Positions 21,867 to 28,968 of a DNA stretch of 31,774 nt are shown here, one piece after another. The stretch is taken from positions 1 through 31,774 of the forward strand of contig URUI01000018.1 in the NCBI GenBank assembly GCA_900551015.1, given 5' to 3'. This DNA is from an uncultured Collinsella sp. Its GTDB lineage: Bacteria > Actinomycetota > Coriobacteriia > Coriobacteriales > Coriobacteriaceae. Below the pieces are notes generated by a model. The model worked only from the letters and a program-made list of their open reading frames with translations, had not been told where the DNA came from and searched no databases. The position numbers and the translations under genes are program-made. How positions within the stretch are numbered: position 1 is the first letter of the stretch; every line of letters begins with the position of its first letter.

Positions 21867-23123
21867 CTACTTGTAATACGTCTTGAACAGCTTAAAGTGG
21901 CGCAGCTTGGTGTGCCACATGCGCAGCCAGCGGTTAAAGACAAAGTCGCCCTTCATAAACGAAGGGTCGGCGCCCTTGCCTTCCTTGTCCAGGCGATGCA
22001 CCTTAGCGCGCAGCTCGGGATCCTTGACGTATTTGTCGACGACGCCCATGGGGACGACCATCCACAGCGCCTCGTCCTGCGCCGTCACAAACTCCGGCTC
22101 AAACGGGCGATTGAACACATACTCGTCCACAACATACTTGGCAACGTTAAAGCCACTGTTGGTGACGTAGTAGTTGCTGCGACCTTGGCGCGTGTTGAAA
22201 TCGAAGAACTTAAACGAGCCGTCGCGCTCGTCGTACTTAACGTCAAAGTTGGAATAGCCCACAAAGTGAAGGTCCTCGAGCAACTTGCGCACGCCGCCCA
22301 TGAGTTCATCATTGGGCTCGGTGATGATGCAGGCGTGATTACCGACGCCATGGGGCTGATGCTCCTCGAGCAGCACGTGACCCAGGCACATCATGCGGAC
22401 CTTGCCGTTGCGGTCGGAATAGCTGGTGAGCACGCGCATGTACTCGTCGTTGCCGGGCACGCGATCCTGCAAGATCAGATCGTCGGTGTAGCCGCTGGCA
22501 TACGAATCGCGAATGACCTGTTCCAGCTCGGCGCGGTCGGCAATCTCATAGGCCTTCTTCTGGCCCTCGAACTCATGCTGCCACCACATGATGCCGTCAG
22601 AAGGCTTCAGAATCATCGGGTAGGGAAAATCGATCTGGTCGAGCACCTCGGCAGGTGCCTCGCCTTGGTCGTTCAGCATCGCCATGGTGAAGGTAAAGGT
22701 ATGCGGATAAGGCACGCCATGCTTCTCGCACAGCTCGTAGAAGATCTCCTTCTTCTGGCACTGCTCGAGCATGCTGTAGGGCGCGTAGGGAGCGACGATG
22801 TTATCCGCCAGCTCATGAGCATCCTTGGCCTGAGCCACGAGGGCAACATAGTTGTCGCCACAGCCCACAAGGACAATCGTCTTATCGGCATGCGCTTGGG
22901 CAATGCCGTTGACGGTTTTGAGCATCACGGGCATGGTGTCGATATCCACGTTGGGCGTGTAGTCGATAATCTGGCTGCGGTACGCGGGACCCGTCTGGTA
23001 CTTGCCAAAGACCAGACTCTTGACCTGGTACTCCTCGTAGAAGGCGCGCGCCACCGAGTAGGCGTTGATGTCGCCACCGAGCAGCACGGGAATGAACTCG
23101 CGCTCTGTAAATTGCAATGCCAT
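21867..23123 (-). CDS. ATP-grasp ligase, D-aspartate ligase-like
   Basis: 418 residues. The N-terminal part (FIPVLLGGDINAYSVARAFYEEYQVKSLVFGK) is a pre-ATP-grasp fold of the carbamoyl-phosphate-synthase type. The ATP-grasp domain follows: FPYPMILKPSDG (nucleotide-binding Lys), an acidic DLILQDRVPGNDEYMRVLTSYSDRNGK, then VGYSNFDVKYDERDGSFKFFDFNTRQGRSN with the metal-binding Asp/Asn. The C-terminal 60 residues are basic with an FNRWLRMWHTKLRHFKLFKTYYK end, perhaps membrane-associating. ATG at 23123 has AGGAAG. The adjacent racemase gene suggests addition of D-Asp to a peptidoglycan stem peptide, but other amino-acid ligase roles are possible. Confidence 0.78.
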   Translation of the reverse strand: MALQFTEREFIPVLLGGDINAYSVARAFYEEYQVKSLVFGKYQTGPAYRSQIIDYTPNVDIDTMPVMLKTVNGIAQAHADKTIVLVGCGDNYVALVAQAKDAHELADNIVAPYAPYSMLEQCQKKEIFYELCEKHGVPYPHTFTFTMAMLNDQGEAPAEVLDQIDFPYPMILKPSDGIMWWQHEFEGQKKAYEIADRAELEQVIRDSYASGYTDDLILQDRVPGNDEYMRVLTSYSDRNGKVRMMCLGHVLLEEHQPHGVGNHACIITEPNDELMGGVRKLLEDLHFVGYSNFDVKYDERDGSFKFFDFNTRQGRSNYYVTNSGFNVAKYVVDEYVFNRPFEPEFVTAQDEALWMVVPMGVVDKYVKDPELRAKVHRLDKEGKGADPSFMKGDFVFNRWLRMWHTKLRHFKLFKTYYK

Positions 23124-23265
23124 GGAAACTTCCTATCATGAACTGCCCACACAACGGGCGGTCTTTGCGCAACTGATTTATTCTAGCGTGCCAAGCCGCC
23201 GGCGCCCAAAGCTCCACCGTATCTATGGCAATCAACGTAATCGTCCAGCACGAAGACGGCGCTCA

Positions 23266-23307
23266 CCGTTGTACGACAATGGGCAATGAACCTACCATTG
23301 TTGTAGG
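23266..23307 (+). promoter_or_regulatory. Operator-like repeats before the MOSC gene
   Basis: Three copies of CCRTTGT or its complement are packed here: CCGTTGT (23266-23272), ACAATGG (23276-23282) and CCATTGT (23295-23301), overlapping a CCTAC/GTAGG hairpin (23291-23307). Such spaced half-sites fit a dimeric regulator in the divergent region between the ligase and MOSC genes. Confidence 0.3.
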
Positions 23308-23345
23308 ATTCAGCATATTGACACCCTCGAACGAAAGGCGCACAC

Positions 23346-23978
23346 GTGCCCCAAGACCATCCGACCGATAACCCCATCCTCAATGCCGCGAAGCGCGAGC
23401 TGGCGGAACGCACACAAACGGCCGTTCCCCTGCGCACGGCAAACGATGCCTACGACAGGCCCGCCTGCATCGTCTCGATCAACACGTCGGCGCACAAGGG
23501 TACACGCAAGTCGCCCGTCGCCGATGGACACGACACCGTTATAGAGCAATTTGGCCTCGCCTCCGACGCACACGCCGGGCATTGGCACCGTCAGGTTTCC
23601 TTTTTGGCCGCAGAGTCCATCCAGACGGCGCAGGCCCGCGGGCTCGATGTGCGCAAGGGTGACTTTGGGGAGAACTTCACCACGCAAGGCATCAATCTAC
23701 TCTCGCTCCCCTTGGGAACGCAGCTCAAGCTTGGAAGCGACGTGCTCGTCGAAATCAGCCAAATCGGCAAGGTCTGCCACACCCGTTGCGCCATCTACTA
23801 TCTCGCTGGCGACTGCATCTTTCCCCACGAGGGCGTTTTTGGCGTGGTACTAAAGGGCGGAGAGGTCCATACCGGCGACGGAATCCAGGTAGTCAAACTC
23901 GGCGACGGCACCTGTTCGTTCACCCCTGCCAAGGCCCTCGAAGAGATTGAGCTGGCTCGTCAAGAGGGCACGCTGTAG
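23346..23978 (+). CDS. MOSC domain protein
   Basis: 210 residues. MOSC (molybdenum cofactor sulfurase C-terminal) domains handle sulfur or reduced nitrogen substrates with molybdenum cofactor; stand-alone forms include YiiM and YuaD. Visible features: IVSINTSAHKGTRKSP at the domain start, DAHAGHWHRQVSFLA, FGENFTTQGINLLSLPLGTQL, and ISQIGKVCHTRCAIYYLAGDCIFPHEGVFG, where the Cys of KVCH is the conserved residue. The start is GTG at 23346 with GAAAGG upstream. Residues 1-35 are an extra N-terminal stretch not typical of the domain. No molybdoenzyme gene is in the window. Confidence 0.87.
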   Translation: MPQDHPTDNPILNAAKRELAERTQTAVPLRTANDAYDRPACIVSINTSAHKGTRKSPVADGHDTVIEQFGLASDAHAGHWHRQVSFLAAESIQTAQARGLDVRKGDFGENFTTQGINLLSLPLGTQLKLGSDVLVEISQIGKVCHTRCAIYYLAGDCIFPHEGVFGVVLKGGEVHTGDGIQVVKLGDGTCSFTPAKALEEIELARQEGTL

Positions 23979-24043
23979 TTGTAAAACCCCACGTTGAGAT
24001 AGCTTTTACAGCCCAAAACTCCTCTCAAACAGGCCCCCGTAAC

Positions 24044-24153
24044 GTTAAAGTTGAACTCTATGGTTTCTCAACAATTCATCATAACTGCAGGTCAAGGCCA
24101 AAGTCTCAAGTTCAACTTGACCCTTTGGAACCTTTAAGGTTCAAGTTGAGGTC
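24044..24153 (+). promoter_or_regulatory. Cluster of TTCAASTTGA-type sites before the lysozyme-like gene
   Basis: AAAGTTGAACT (24048-24058), TCAAGTTCAACTTGA (24106-24120, near palindromic), GAACCTTTAAGGTTC (24128-24142, palindromic) and AAGGTTCAAGTTGAGG (24136-24151) share arms. TTGACC (24117-24122) fits a -35, with the palindrome lying in the -35/-10 spacer as at MerR-family promoters; the -10 is not convincing. A regulator is likely, its identity unknown. The rest of 23979-24212 shows no gene. Confidence 0.4.
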
Positions 24154-24212
24154 GAAAGCAGTAGTAGAATACCGTTCGAACCATAACCTACGATTGATTG
24201 CAGAGGGACTGG

Positions 24213-25346
24213 ATGCAGCATTCGAATCATCGCACCGCAGCGCTCATTGCGTCGAAGCCGGCTCGTATCATCACGAGCGCCGCGCTCGCCGTTGCGCTGA
24301 CGGCCACGCCGATGCTCTCCCCCGTTGCGGCGTATGCCGCCTCGCAGGCAACGCAGGACCAGCTTTCCGCAGCCCAGCAGAAGATCGAAGCCGCCACGAG
24401 CGCCTACAACGACGCCCGCACCAAACTCGATGACCTGCAAAAGCAGATTGACTCCAATGAGGCAAGCATCGAGGAAATCGAGGCTAAGCTTCCCGAGCAG
24501 CAGGCCAAGGCAAGCTCTGCCATGCGCGATCTGTACAAGTATCAGAAGGGCACCAATCCCATCGTGAGCTTCCTGGTCAATGCGCAGAGCCTGGGTGAGT
24601 TCATCACGACCTGCAAATACACCAACCAGATCACGAGCTCGAGCGTCGACGAGATCGAAGAGCTCAATAACATGCAAACCGAACTCGAGCAGAACAAGGC
24701 CGAGCTCCAGCAGGCCAAGTCTCAGCTTGAGGCAGAGCAGAAAAACGCCGAGGATGCGTTAGCTCAGGCCCAGCAGCTCCGCAGCGAGGCACAGGCAAAA
24801 GCCGAGCAGGAAAATGCCGCCGAACTTGCCAAGCTTGAGGCCGATAAGGCCGCTGCCGCCGAGAAGCTCTCGGGCGAGGGCGTAAGCGGCAGTAATTCCA
24901 GCAGCCAGGCCACCAACACCAACACCACCATCAATACCACGGTGAACAACTCCAATACCGGTAGCTCCGATTACGATTCGTTCATTAATGAGTGGACGAG
25001 CCGCATCGACATTTATCTCGCCGGCTCCCCCATGGCAGGCCAGGGCTATAACTTTGCCGTCGCCGCTTGGAATACCGGTGTCGACCCCCGCTGGTCCCCC
25101 GCCATCGCCTGCATCGAGAGCACCAAGGGCGCTTATTGCGCCAATTCTTACAACGCCTGGGGCTGGAGTGCACGTGGCGGCGGTTGGCGCAGCTTTGGCA
25201 GCTGGAGCGAGGGCATCTCCGCTCACGTTGCCTATCTGGGCGCCAACTACGGCTCCACCCTTACCCCGGCAGCGGCCAAAAAGTACTGCCCGCCCACGTG
25301 GCAGGACTGGTACAACAAAGTCGCCGCTCAGATGAACCGCATCTAA
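24213..25346 (+). CDS. Secreted coiled-coil protein with lysozyme-like domain
   Basis: 377 residues. A signal peptide (ARIITSAALAVALTATPMLS then PVAAYAA) is cleaved near residue 43. Residues 45-225 are a long coiled coil rich in Gln, Glu, Lys and Ala, similar to PcsB-type cell-division hydrolase regulators; a Ser/Thr/Asn linker (about 228-255) follows. The C-terminal domain (about 258-377) resembles the transglycosylase/lysozyme superfamily: FAVAAWNTGVDPRWSPAIACIESTKGAYC with Glu in CIES as the likely acid, then SYNAWGW. I chose ATG 24213 with AGAGGGA before it over an in-frame TTG at 24198. It probably cleaves or remodels peptidoglycan; terminator follows. Confidence 0.85.
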   Translation: MQHSNHRTAALIASKPARIITSAALAVALTATPMLSPVAAYAASQATQDQLSAAQQKIEAATSAYNDARTKLDDLQKQIDSNEASIEEIEAKLPEQQAKASSAMRDLYKYQKGTNPIVSFLVNAQSLGEFITTCKYTNQITSSSVDEIEELNNMQTELEQNKAELQQAKSQLEAEQKNAEDALAQAQQLRSEAQAKAEQENAAELAKLEADKAAAAEKLSGEGVSGSNSSSQATNTNTTINTTVNNSNTGSSDYDSFINEWTSRIDIYLAGSPMAGQGYNFAVAAWNTGVDPRWSPAIACIESTKGAYCANSYNAWGWSARGGGWRSFGSWSEGISAHVAYLGANYGSTLTPAAAKKYCPPTWQDWYNKVAAQMNRI

Positions 25347-25356
25347 GTGCAACTGC

Positions 25357-25380
25357 AAAGGGCCCCAATGGGGCCCTTTT
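25357..25380. terminator. Terminator between convergent genes
   Basis: AAAGGGCCCC (25357-25366) and GGGGCCCTTT (25370-25379) pair around AAT, followed on + by TTCTTTT. It can end both the lysozyme-like gene (+) and the kinase gene (-), whose stops are 37 bases apart. Confidence 0.9.
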
Positions 25381-25383
25381 CTT

Positions 25384-26763
25384 TTAGGTAGCGGAGGTAT
25401 CGACGACGCCGGTCGCATTGGCAACCGCGACTATGACGATCATGCATAGGAGCAGCACACCCAATGCCTTGAGCCAGAGTTTCGCGAGCTTCTTGCCGCG
25501 ATAGCTGTCGAGCAGTGCGAATCGCCGACGAAGACGGCGCTTATCGAGCAGCGCAAAATGCATAAGCACCATAAGGCCATCGACAAAGAAAAAATACTCG
25601 ATTATGAGAAGCCACGTCGGGTAGCTTTGGTTTGCTCCCGTGGGGTGAAAGACGGCAAAGTGACTTCCGGCAAAGAACACAAGCAGTGAGAAGCAGACAA
25701 GCGTATTCCAAATGCGCCCCAGAGACTCCGGAACGCGAGAGAGCAGACCGCATGCAACAGAGGCGGCAGGCCTAGGAAGCCCTGCGGGGTTCTGGAGCCC
25801 TTGGGGCGTCAACACCGTCTCCGAGGCCGGAGTACGGACAAGCACAGGCGCAGGAGGCCGCACGGGGCGACTTAGATCGTATGCCGCGCGCGTCGCCCGT
25901 CCCAACGCTTCCGCGCTCGCAAAACGCTTGGCCGGGTCGAGCGCCATCGACATGCAGACGGCATCGGCAAGTGGAGTGGGAATGCCGCGCGCCTCGCATT
26001 GCTCGCGCATGTCGAGCCCTGGTTTAGGGTCGACTCCCGTCAAGCAGAAGAACAACAGGGCGCCAAGTGCGTAGACGTCGCTTCGCACGCTCGTCTGCCC
26101 AAACCCATACTGCTCGGGCGGCGCATAGGGCCGTGTCCCAAACTTGACGGTATCGGCATCGGCGCCATCGCGCCATACGCGCGCGATCCCCAAGTCGATA
26201 ATCACCAGCGATGAAAACGTCAGGCCGTCATCAGGCGTATAGTTGGCACCTGTCACGATGATATTCGACGGCTTGAGGTCGCGATGGATCACCGGCGCCG
26301 ACGTCTCCCCCGCCATTGCAAAACCGGCATGGAGCTCGCCCACGGCGTCGCATAGGGCAGGATACAATTCACGCGCATAATCGGGGGTGGCTCCCAGACG
26401 GTACACCAGCGCCCCGAGCGTCTCCCCTTCGATGTATTCCATAACCACGTTGAGCTCGTCGCCCACACGACGACAATCGACGATTCTGGGCAGGTGCTCA
26501 AAACGCCTGCCTGCCCGCTGAGCGGCAAACAGACGCTCGTATGCCCCGCCGATTTGAGCCGAAGCATCGATGCGTTTACGGACAAAGGGGCCGAGCGAAC
26601 CACCGCCGGTTCCTTCAAAGTACACAAGCTCGGTTGTTTCAACGGACGAGCGCTTAAGTACACGCTCCACGCGATAGCTGTCGTCACGATCGAGCGACGC
26701 CAGGTGCTCGGCAAGCGCTGCGGTCAGCTCATCATCGGAATATGTTGGGGTCTGATTATCCAT
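25384..26763 (-). CDS. Ser/Thr protein kinase with C-terminal membrane segments
   Basis: 459 residues. The kinase domain spans about 30-330: VRKRIDA has the candidate ATP Lys (Lys63), VIHRDLKPSNIIV carries the catalytic loop (HRD at 160-162), the metal motif is IIDLG, that is DLG instead of DFG (190-192), and FGTRPYAPPEQYG is the activation-segment end. A Pro-rich linker follows, then hydrophobic helices near 365-385, 398-415 and 437-455, so the kinase is cytosolic with membrane anchoring but no extracellular PASTA sensor. The ATG used has GGAGG only two bases away; ATGs at 26772-26775 or a GTG at 26793 are alternatives. The HTH gene directly upstream is probably co-transcribed. Confidence 0.85.
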   Translation of the reverse strand: MDNQTPTYSDDELTAALAEHLASLDRDDSYRVERVLKRSSVETTELVYFEGTGGGSLGPFVRKRIDASAQIGGAYERLFAAQRAGRRFEHLPRIVDCRRVGDELNVVMEYIEGETLGALVYRLGATPDYARELYPALCDAVGELHAGFAMAGETSAPVIHRDLKPSNIIVTGANYTPDDGLTFSSLVIIDLGIARVWRDGADADTVKFGTRPYAPPEQYGFGQTSVRSDVYALGALLFFCLTGVDPKPGLDMREQCEARGIPTPLADAVCMSMALDPAKRFASAEALGRATRAAYDLSRPVRPPAPVLVRTPASETVLTPQGLQNPAGLPRPAASVACGLLSRVPESLGRIWNTLVCFSLLVFFAGSHFAVFHPTGANQSYPTWLLIIEYFFFVDGLMVLMHFALLDKRRLRRRFALLDSYRGKKLAKLWLKALGVLLLCMIVIVAVANATGVVDTSAT

Positions 26764-26861
26764 AGCCTCCATCATAGCGCAGGGCACAGACACCCCATGG
26801 CATCCGCGCCCCGTTCGTTTGCATCGTTGTTCGGCAGCTCCGCCGGCTCAGATATCAGCCG

Positions 26862-27284
26862 CTAACTCACCGTCTCCTCGCCAAAGCGATACAGCTCCTC
26901 GTTGACCTTTTGGAGGCTGCACCCGCGATCGATACAGAAGATGATGATCGCATCGCGACGGTCCTTGCAGTTAAGGACGCTTACCCCGGCAGCCGTCAGC
27001 GCACGGTTAGTCTCTTTGAGCGTCAGCGCCATCGCAAAGGCAATCTGCAGCACCTTATTGCGACTCGGATGACGCGCACCGGTAAAGATCTGATAGCCAA
27101 AGGTCTCATTGAGATCGGCCATACGAACCACGCGCGAGCGCTCCAAGCCCTTTTCCTGCAGCAGTTGCTTCAGGTAGTCCGAAAGCGACGGGGTGGCAAA
27201 GTCGTGCTCCTTGATATAGCCATCGATGTTTGGCGCGTCGAGAAGCTCATTGAGTAACTCGTCAGTCAGCTTTTTATCGGGCAT
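26862..27284 (-). CDS. Small XRE/HTH-like protein
   Basis: 140 residues. The middle (SLSDYLKQLLQEKGLERSRVVRMADLNETFGYQIFTGARHPSRNKVLQIAFAM) has the layout of an XRE-type helix-turn-helix: helix, RxxVVRMADLN turn, YQIFTGARHPSR recognition helix. The C-terminal third (NCKDRRDAIIIFCIDRGCSLQKVNEELYRFGEE) is acidic and may bind a partner. ATG at 27284 has a strong GGAGGTGAGG site. Lying about 100 bases before the kinase gene on the same strand, it may be the kinase's substrate or regulator (inference). No exact family recognised. Confidence 0.7.
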   Translation of the reverse strand: MPDKKLTDELLNELLDAPNIDGYIKEHDFATPSLSDYLKQLLQEKGLERSRVVRMADLNETFGYQIFTGARHPSRNKVLQIAFAMALTLKETNRALTAAGVSVLNCKDRRDAIIIFCIDRGCSLQKVNEELYRFGEETVS

Positions 27285-27316
27285 ACGACCTCACCTCCCC
27301 CAGTGCATGCAACATG

Positions 27317-27760
27317 CTAGAAACCGCTTACGTCCGAACGCTCCCAGCTAGCAACCTGGTCGGGAGACACCGTACCCAGCGCCTCGAACTTCCAGGAGCC
27401 GCCCGCCTTCAGATGATTGGTGTTTGCAAGAGCCGTTCCAACCTGGTTGCCATCGGCATCATACAGAACATATTCAATCTGAATGTAGCTCTTTTCCTTG
27501 TCCGTGTTATTGGTTAGCGTGCCCGTGATCTTATAGGTAAACTGATTGGAAGTGTCTTCAGCCTCGTCAGCAATGGCATACGGTTCTTGCGGTTCTTTTT
27601 GCTCCTCAGCCTGCTGTGTCGTCTCGGCAGGTTTTGCCGAATCGCTCGCAGACGAATCGGTTGAGTTGCCGCCCATAGAGCCCACGGCACCGACAATAAC
27701 CAGCACCACGATGATGCCTAGGACAATCTTGCCGATCGGCTTCTTTCCCTCTTTTGCCAT
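27317..27760 (-). CDS. FxLYD-domain membrane-anchored protein
   Basis: 147 residues. A basic head (MAKEGKKPIGK) and one hydrophobic helix IVLGIIVVLVIVGAVGS anchor it; a low-complexity Ser/Glu linker follows (NSTDSSASDSAKPAETTQQA), then an extracellular beta domain with the FxLYD-type pattern: FTYKITGTLTNNTDKEKSYIQIEYVLYDADGNQVGTALANTNHLKAGGSWKFEAL. No lipobox Cys is present, so it is not a lipoprotein. Start ATG 27760 has AGGAAGG, but this lies inside a 14-bp hairpin (27766-27819). It is 32 bases upstream of the HTH gene. Role unknown. Confidence 0.82.
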   Translation of the reverse strand: MAKEGKKPIGKIVLGIIVVLVIVGAVGSMGGNSTDSSASDSAKPAETTQQAEEQKEPQEPYAIADEAEDTSNQFTYKITGTLTNNTDKEKSYIQIEYVLYDADGNQVGTALANTNHLKAGGSWKFEALGTVSPDQVASWERSDVSGF

Positions 27761-27765
27761 TATTC

Positions 27766-27819
27766 ATCCTTCCTACGATCCGGCTACCGTGCCGGCACAC
27801 AGCACATCGTAGGAAGGAT
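27766..27819 (-). promoter_or_regulatory. Hairpin sequestering the FxLYD gene ribosome site
   Basis: On the minus strand ATCCTTCCTACGAT (27819-27806) is followed by an inner CCGGC/GCCGG hairpin and then by ATCGTAGGAAGGAT (27779-27766), a perfect 14-bp complement. The second arm contains the AGGAAGG ribosome site, 5 bases before the ATG. The SD is therefore fully paired unless the structure is opened, a layout expected of a thermosensor, riboswitch-like switch or translational repressor site. Confidence 0.7.
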
Positions 27820-27923
27820 TGAACTTGAATTCATTAGCTGAGAGCTAAGGTTGCGGTAAACGGCCAATGCAGTTATCCAAACGCCGAGCAAACGCACTTT
27901 GCGCGACCGTCTGTCAGCAGTGA

Positions 27924-28247
27924 TCAACCAACCGTGACGGATTCCCCGGTAAAGGTGCTCACAACCAACAGGATAAAGAAGGCCAAATAGCTGATGCTCA
28001 GCAGGTAGGCGATAACCAAAAAGGCAATCCATCCAACATTGGTCTTACCGTCGGCACGACGTTGCTCGCGAGAACGGCACAGCCAAATCGTCACGACGAT
28101 GGCAGTGATAAACAGTACGAGTGCCGCCGCAGCCAGCCCAGCAAGCACAAACATCACGCCAATGCTCACAGCGATGACCGGAAGCAGTAGCAAACCGCAC
28201 CCGCATCCACCCGGACTATATACGGCAGACTGTCGGCGTCGCCTCAT
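27924..28247 (-). CDS. Small two-to-three-pass membrane protein
   Basis: 107 residues: MRRRRQSAVYSPGGCGCGLL, a hydrophobic segment about 19-55 (probably two helices, LLLPVIAVSIGVMFVLAGLA and ALVLFITAIVVTIWLCR), a basic loop SREQRRADGKTNVG, and a last helix WIAFLVIAYLLSISYLAFFILL. The GGCGCG Cys pair may be membrane-proximal. ATG 28247 has GGGGGC upstream. It follows higA by 24 bases and may be in that operon. Family not recognised. Confidence 0.6.
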   Translation of the reverse strand: MRRRRQSAVYSPGGCGCGLLLLPVIAVSIGVMFVLAGLAAAALVLFITAIVVTIWLCRSREQRRADGKTNVGWIAFLVIAYLLSISYLAFFILLVVSTFTGESVTVG

Positions 28248-28271
28248 CGTCGCCCCCATCATCTTTGAGCA

Positions 28272-28613
28272 CTACAGTGCGATGGCCTGCTGAACAGGAA
28301 CGATCTTATCGAGTTCCGGTTCGATCCGCCTTTTCTCGGCCTCAAGGTCAAACGCCACCTGAGCACGCAGCCAATAACCATCCGTCAGGCCAAAATAACG
28401 GCAAAGACGGAGGTCGGTGTCGGCCGTCACGCGACGTTTTCCCAAGACAATCTGCCCGATACGCTGAGCAGGAATCCCGGTCTCTTTCGCAAGGCGATAT
28501 TGAGAAATGCCCATGGGAACAAGAAACTCCTCTTTGAGAAGCTCACCAGGAGTCACCGGCGACAGCAAATCGGCCGAAGTCTCATCACTTGTGATAATCG
28601 ACGATTTCGACAT
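28272..28613 (-). CDS. higA: HigA-type antitoxin
   Basis: 113 residues. An XRE helix-turn-helix of HigA type: SPVTPGELLKEEFLVPMGISQYRLAKETGIPAQRIGQIVLGKRRVTADTDLRLCRYFGLTDGYWLRAQVAFDLE. The TPGE(I/L)LxEEFLxPxG(I)S and WLxxQxxYDL pattern is highly typical. It neutralises the upstream toxin and usually represses the operon. ATG 28613 lies inside the end of the toxin gene (29-base overlap), with AGGAG upstream. N-terminal 15 residues (MSKSSIITSDETSAD) are a short extension. Confidence 0.88.
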   Translation of the reverse strand: MSKSSIITSDETSADLLSPVTPGELLKEEFLVPMGISQYRLAKETGIPAQRIGQIVLGKRRVTADTDLRLCRYFGLTDGYWLRAQVAFDLEAEKRRIEPELDKIVPVQQAIAL

Positions 28614-28866
28614 TCCAAGCCATCTCCTGTCTCCACTCAAAACAGACCCGATAGCGCTCGTTAACACGGATGCTATATTGACCGGCACGATCGCCCTTCA
28701 AAGCTTCCAGGCGGTTACCCGGTGGAACGCGAAGATCATCAAGCGATGCACAAATCTGCAGTTGGCGAATCTTCCTCAACGCAACACGCTCAAAGGGCAC
28801 GAACTTCCTGACCCGCACACCCATGGCAAAGCGTTCGGTATCCTCATCTTTATACGATGCAATCAT
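28585..28866 (-). CDS. higB: HigB/RelE-family toxin
   Basis: 93 residues. A RelE/ParE-fold mRNA interferase or plasmid-maintenance toxin: FVPFERVALRKIRQLQICASLDDLRVPPGNRLEALKGDRAGQYSIRVNERYRVCFEWRQ matches HigB (LxDLrxPPgNRLEaLkGdraGqySIRVNxqwRiCFxW). Toxin before antitoxin is the HigBA order. ATG 28866 has TAAGG 8 bases upstream. A TATAAT-like element on the minus strand (28918-28923) and palindromes just upstream suggest autoregulation. No frame disruption seen, so the toxin appears intact. Confidence 0.9.
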   Translation of the reverse strand: MIASYKDEDTERFAMGVRVRKFVPFERVALRKIRQLQICASLDDLRVPPGNRLEALKGDRAGQYSIRVNERYRVCFEWRQEMAWNVEIVDYHK

Positions 28867-28877
28867 AGTATCGCCTT

Positions 28878-28899
28878 ACGTTAGTAACGTCAAACGTTT
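28878..28899 (-). promoter_or_regulatory. Palindromic operator before higB
   Basis: ACGTTAGTAACGT (28878-28890) is a perfect 13-nt palindrome that overlaps the higB ribosome site region, and AAACGTTT (28892-28899) is a second one. Both share ACGTT half-sites, and further TACG/CGTA arms occur at 28926-28940. They are the expected binding places for HigA or the HigBA complex. Confidence 0.55.
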
Positions 28900-28968
28900 C
28901 TATAGACTTACATCTCTATTATATCGTACGTTTGTTCGTATTTTCTAGAACAAATAGTCCTTCACGTC

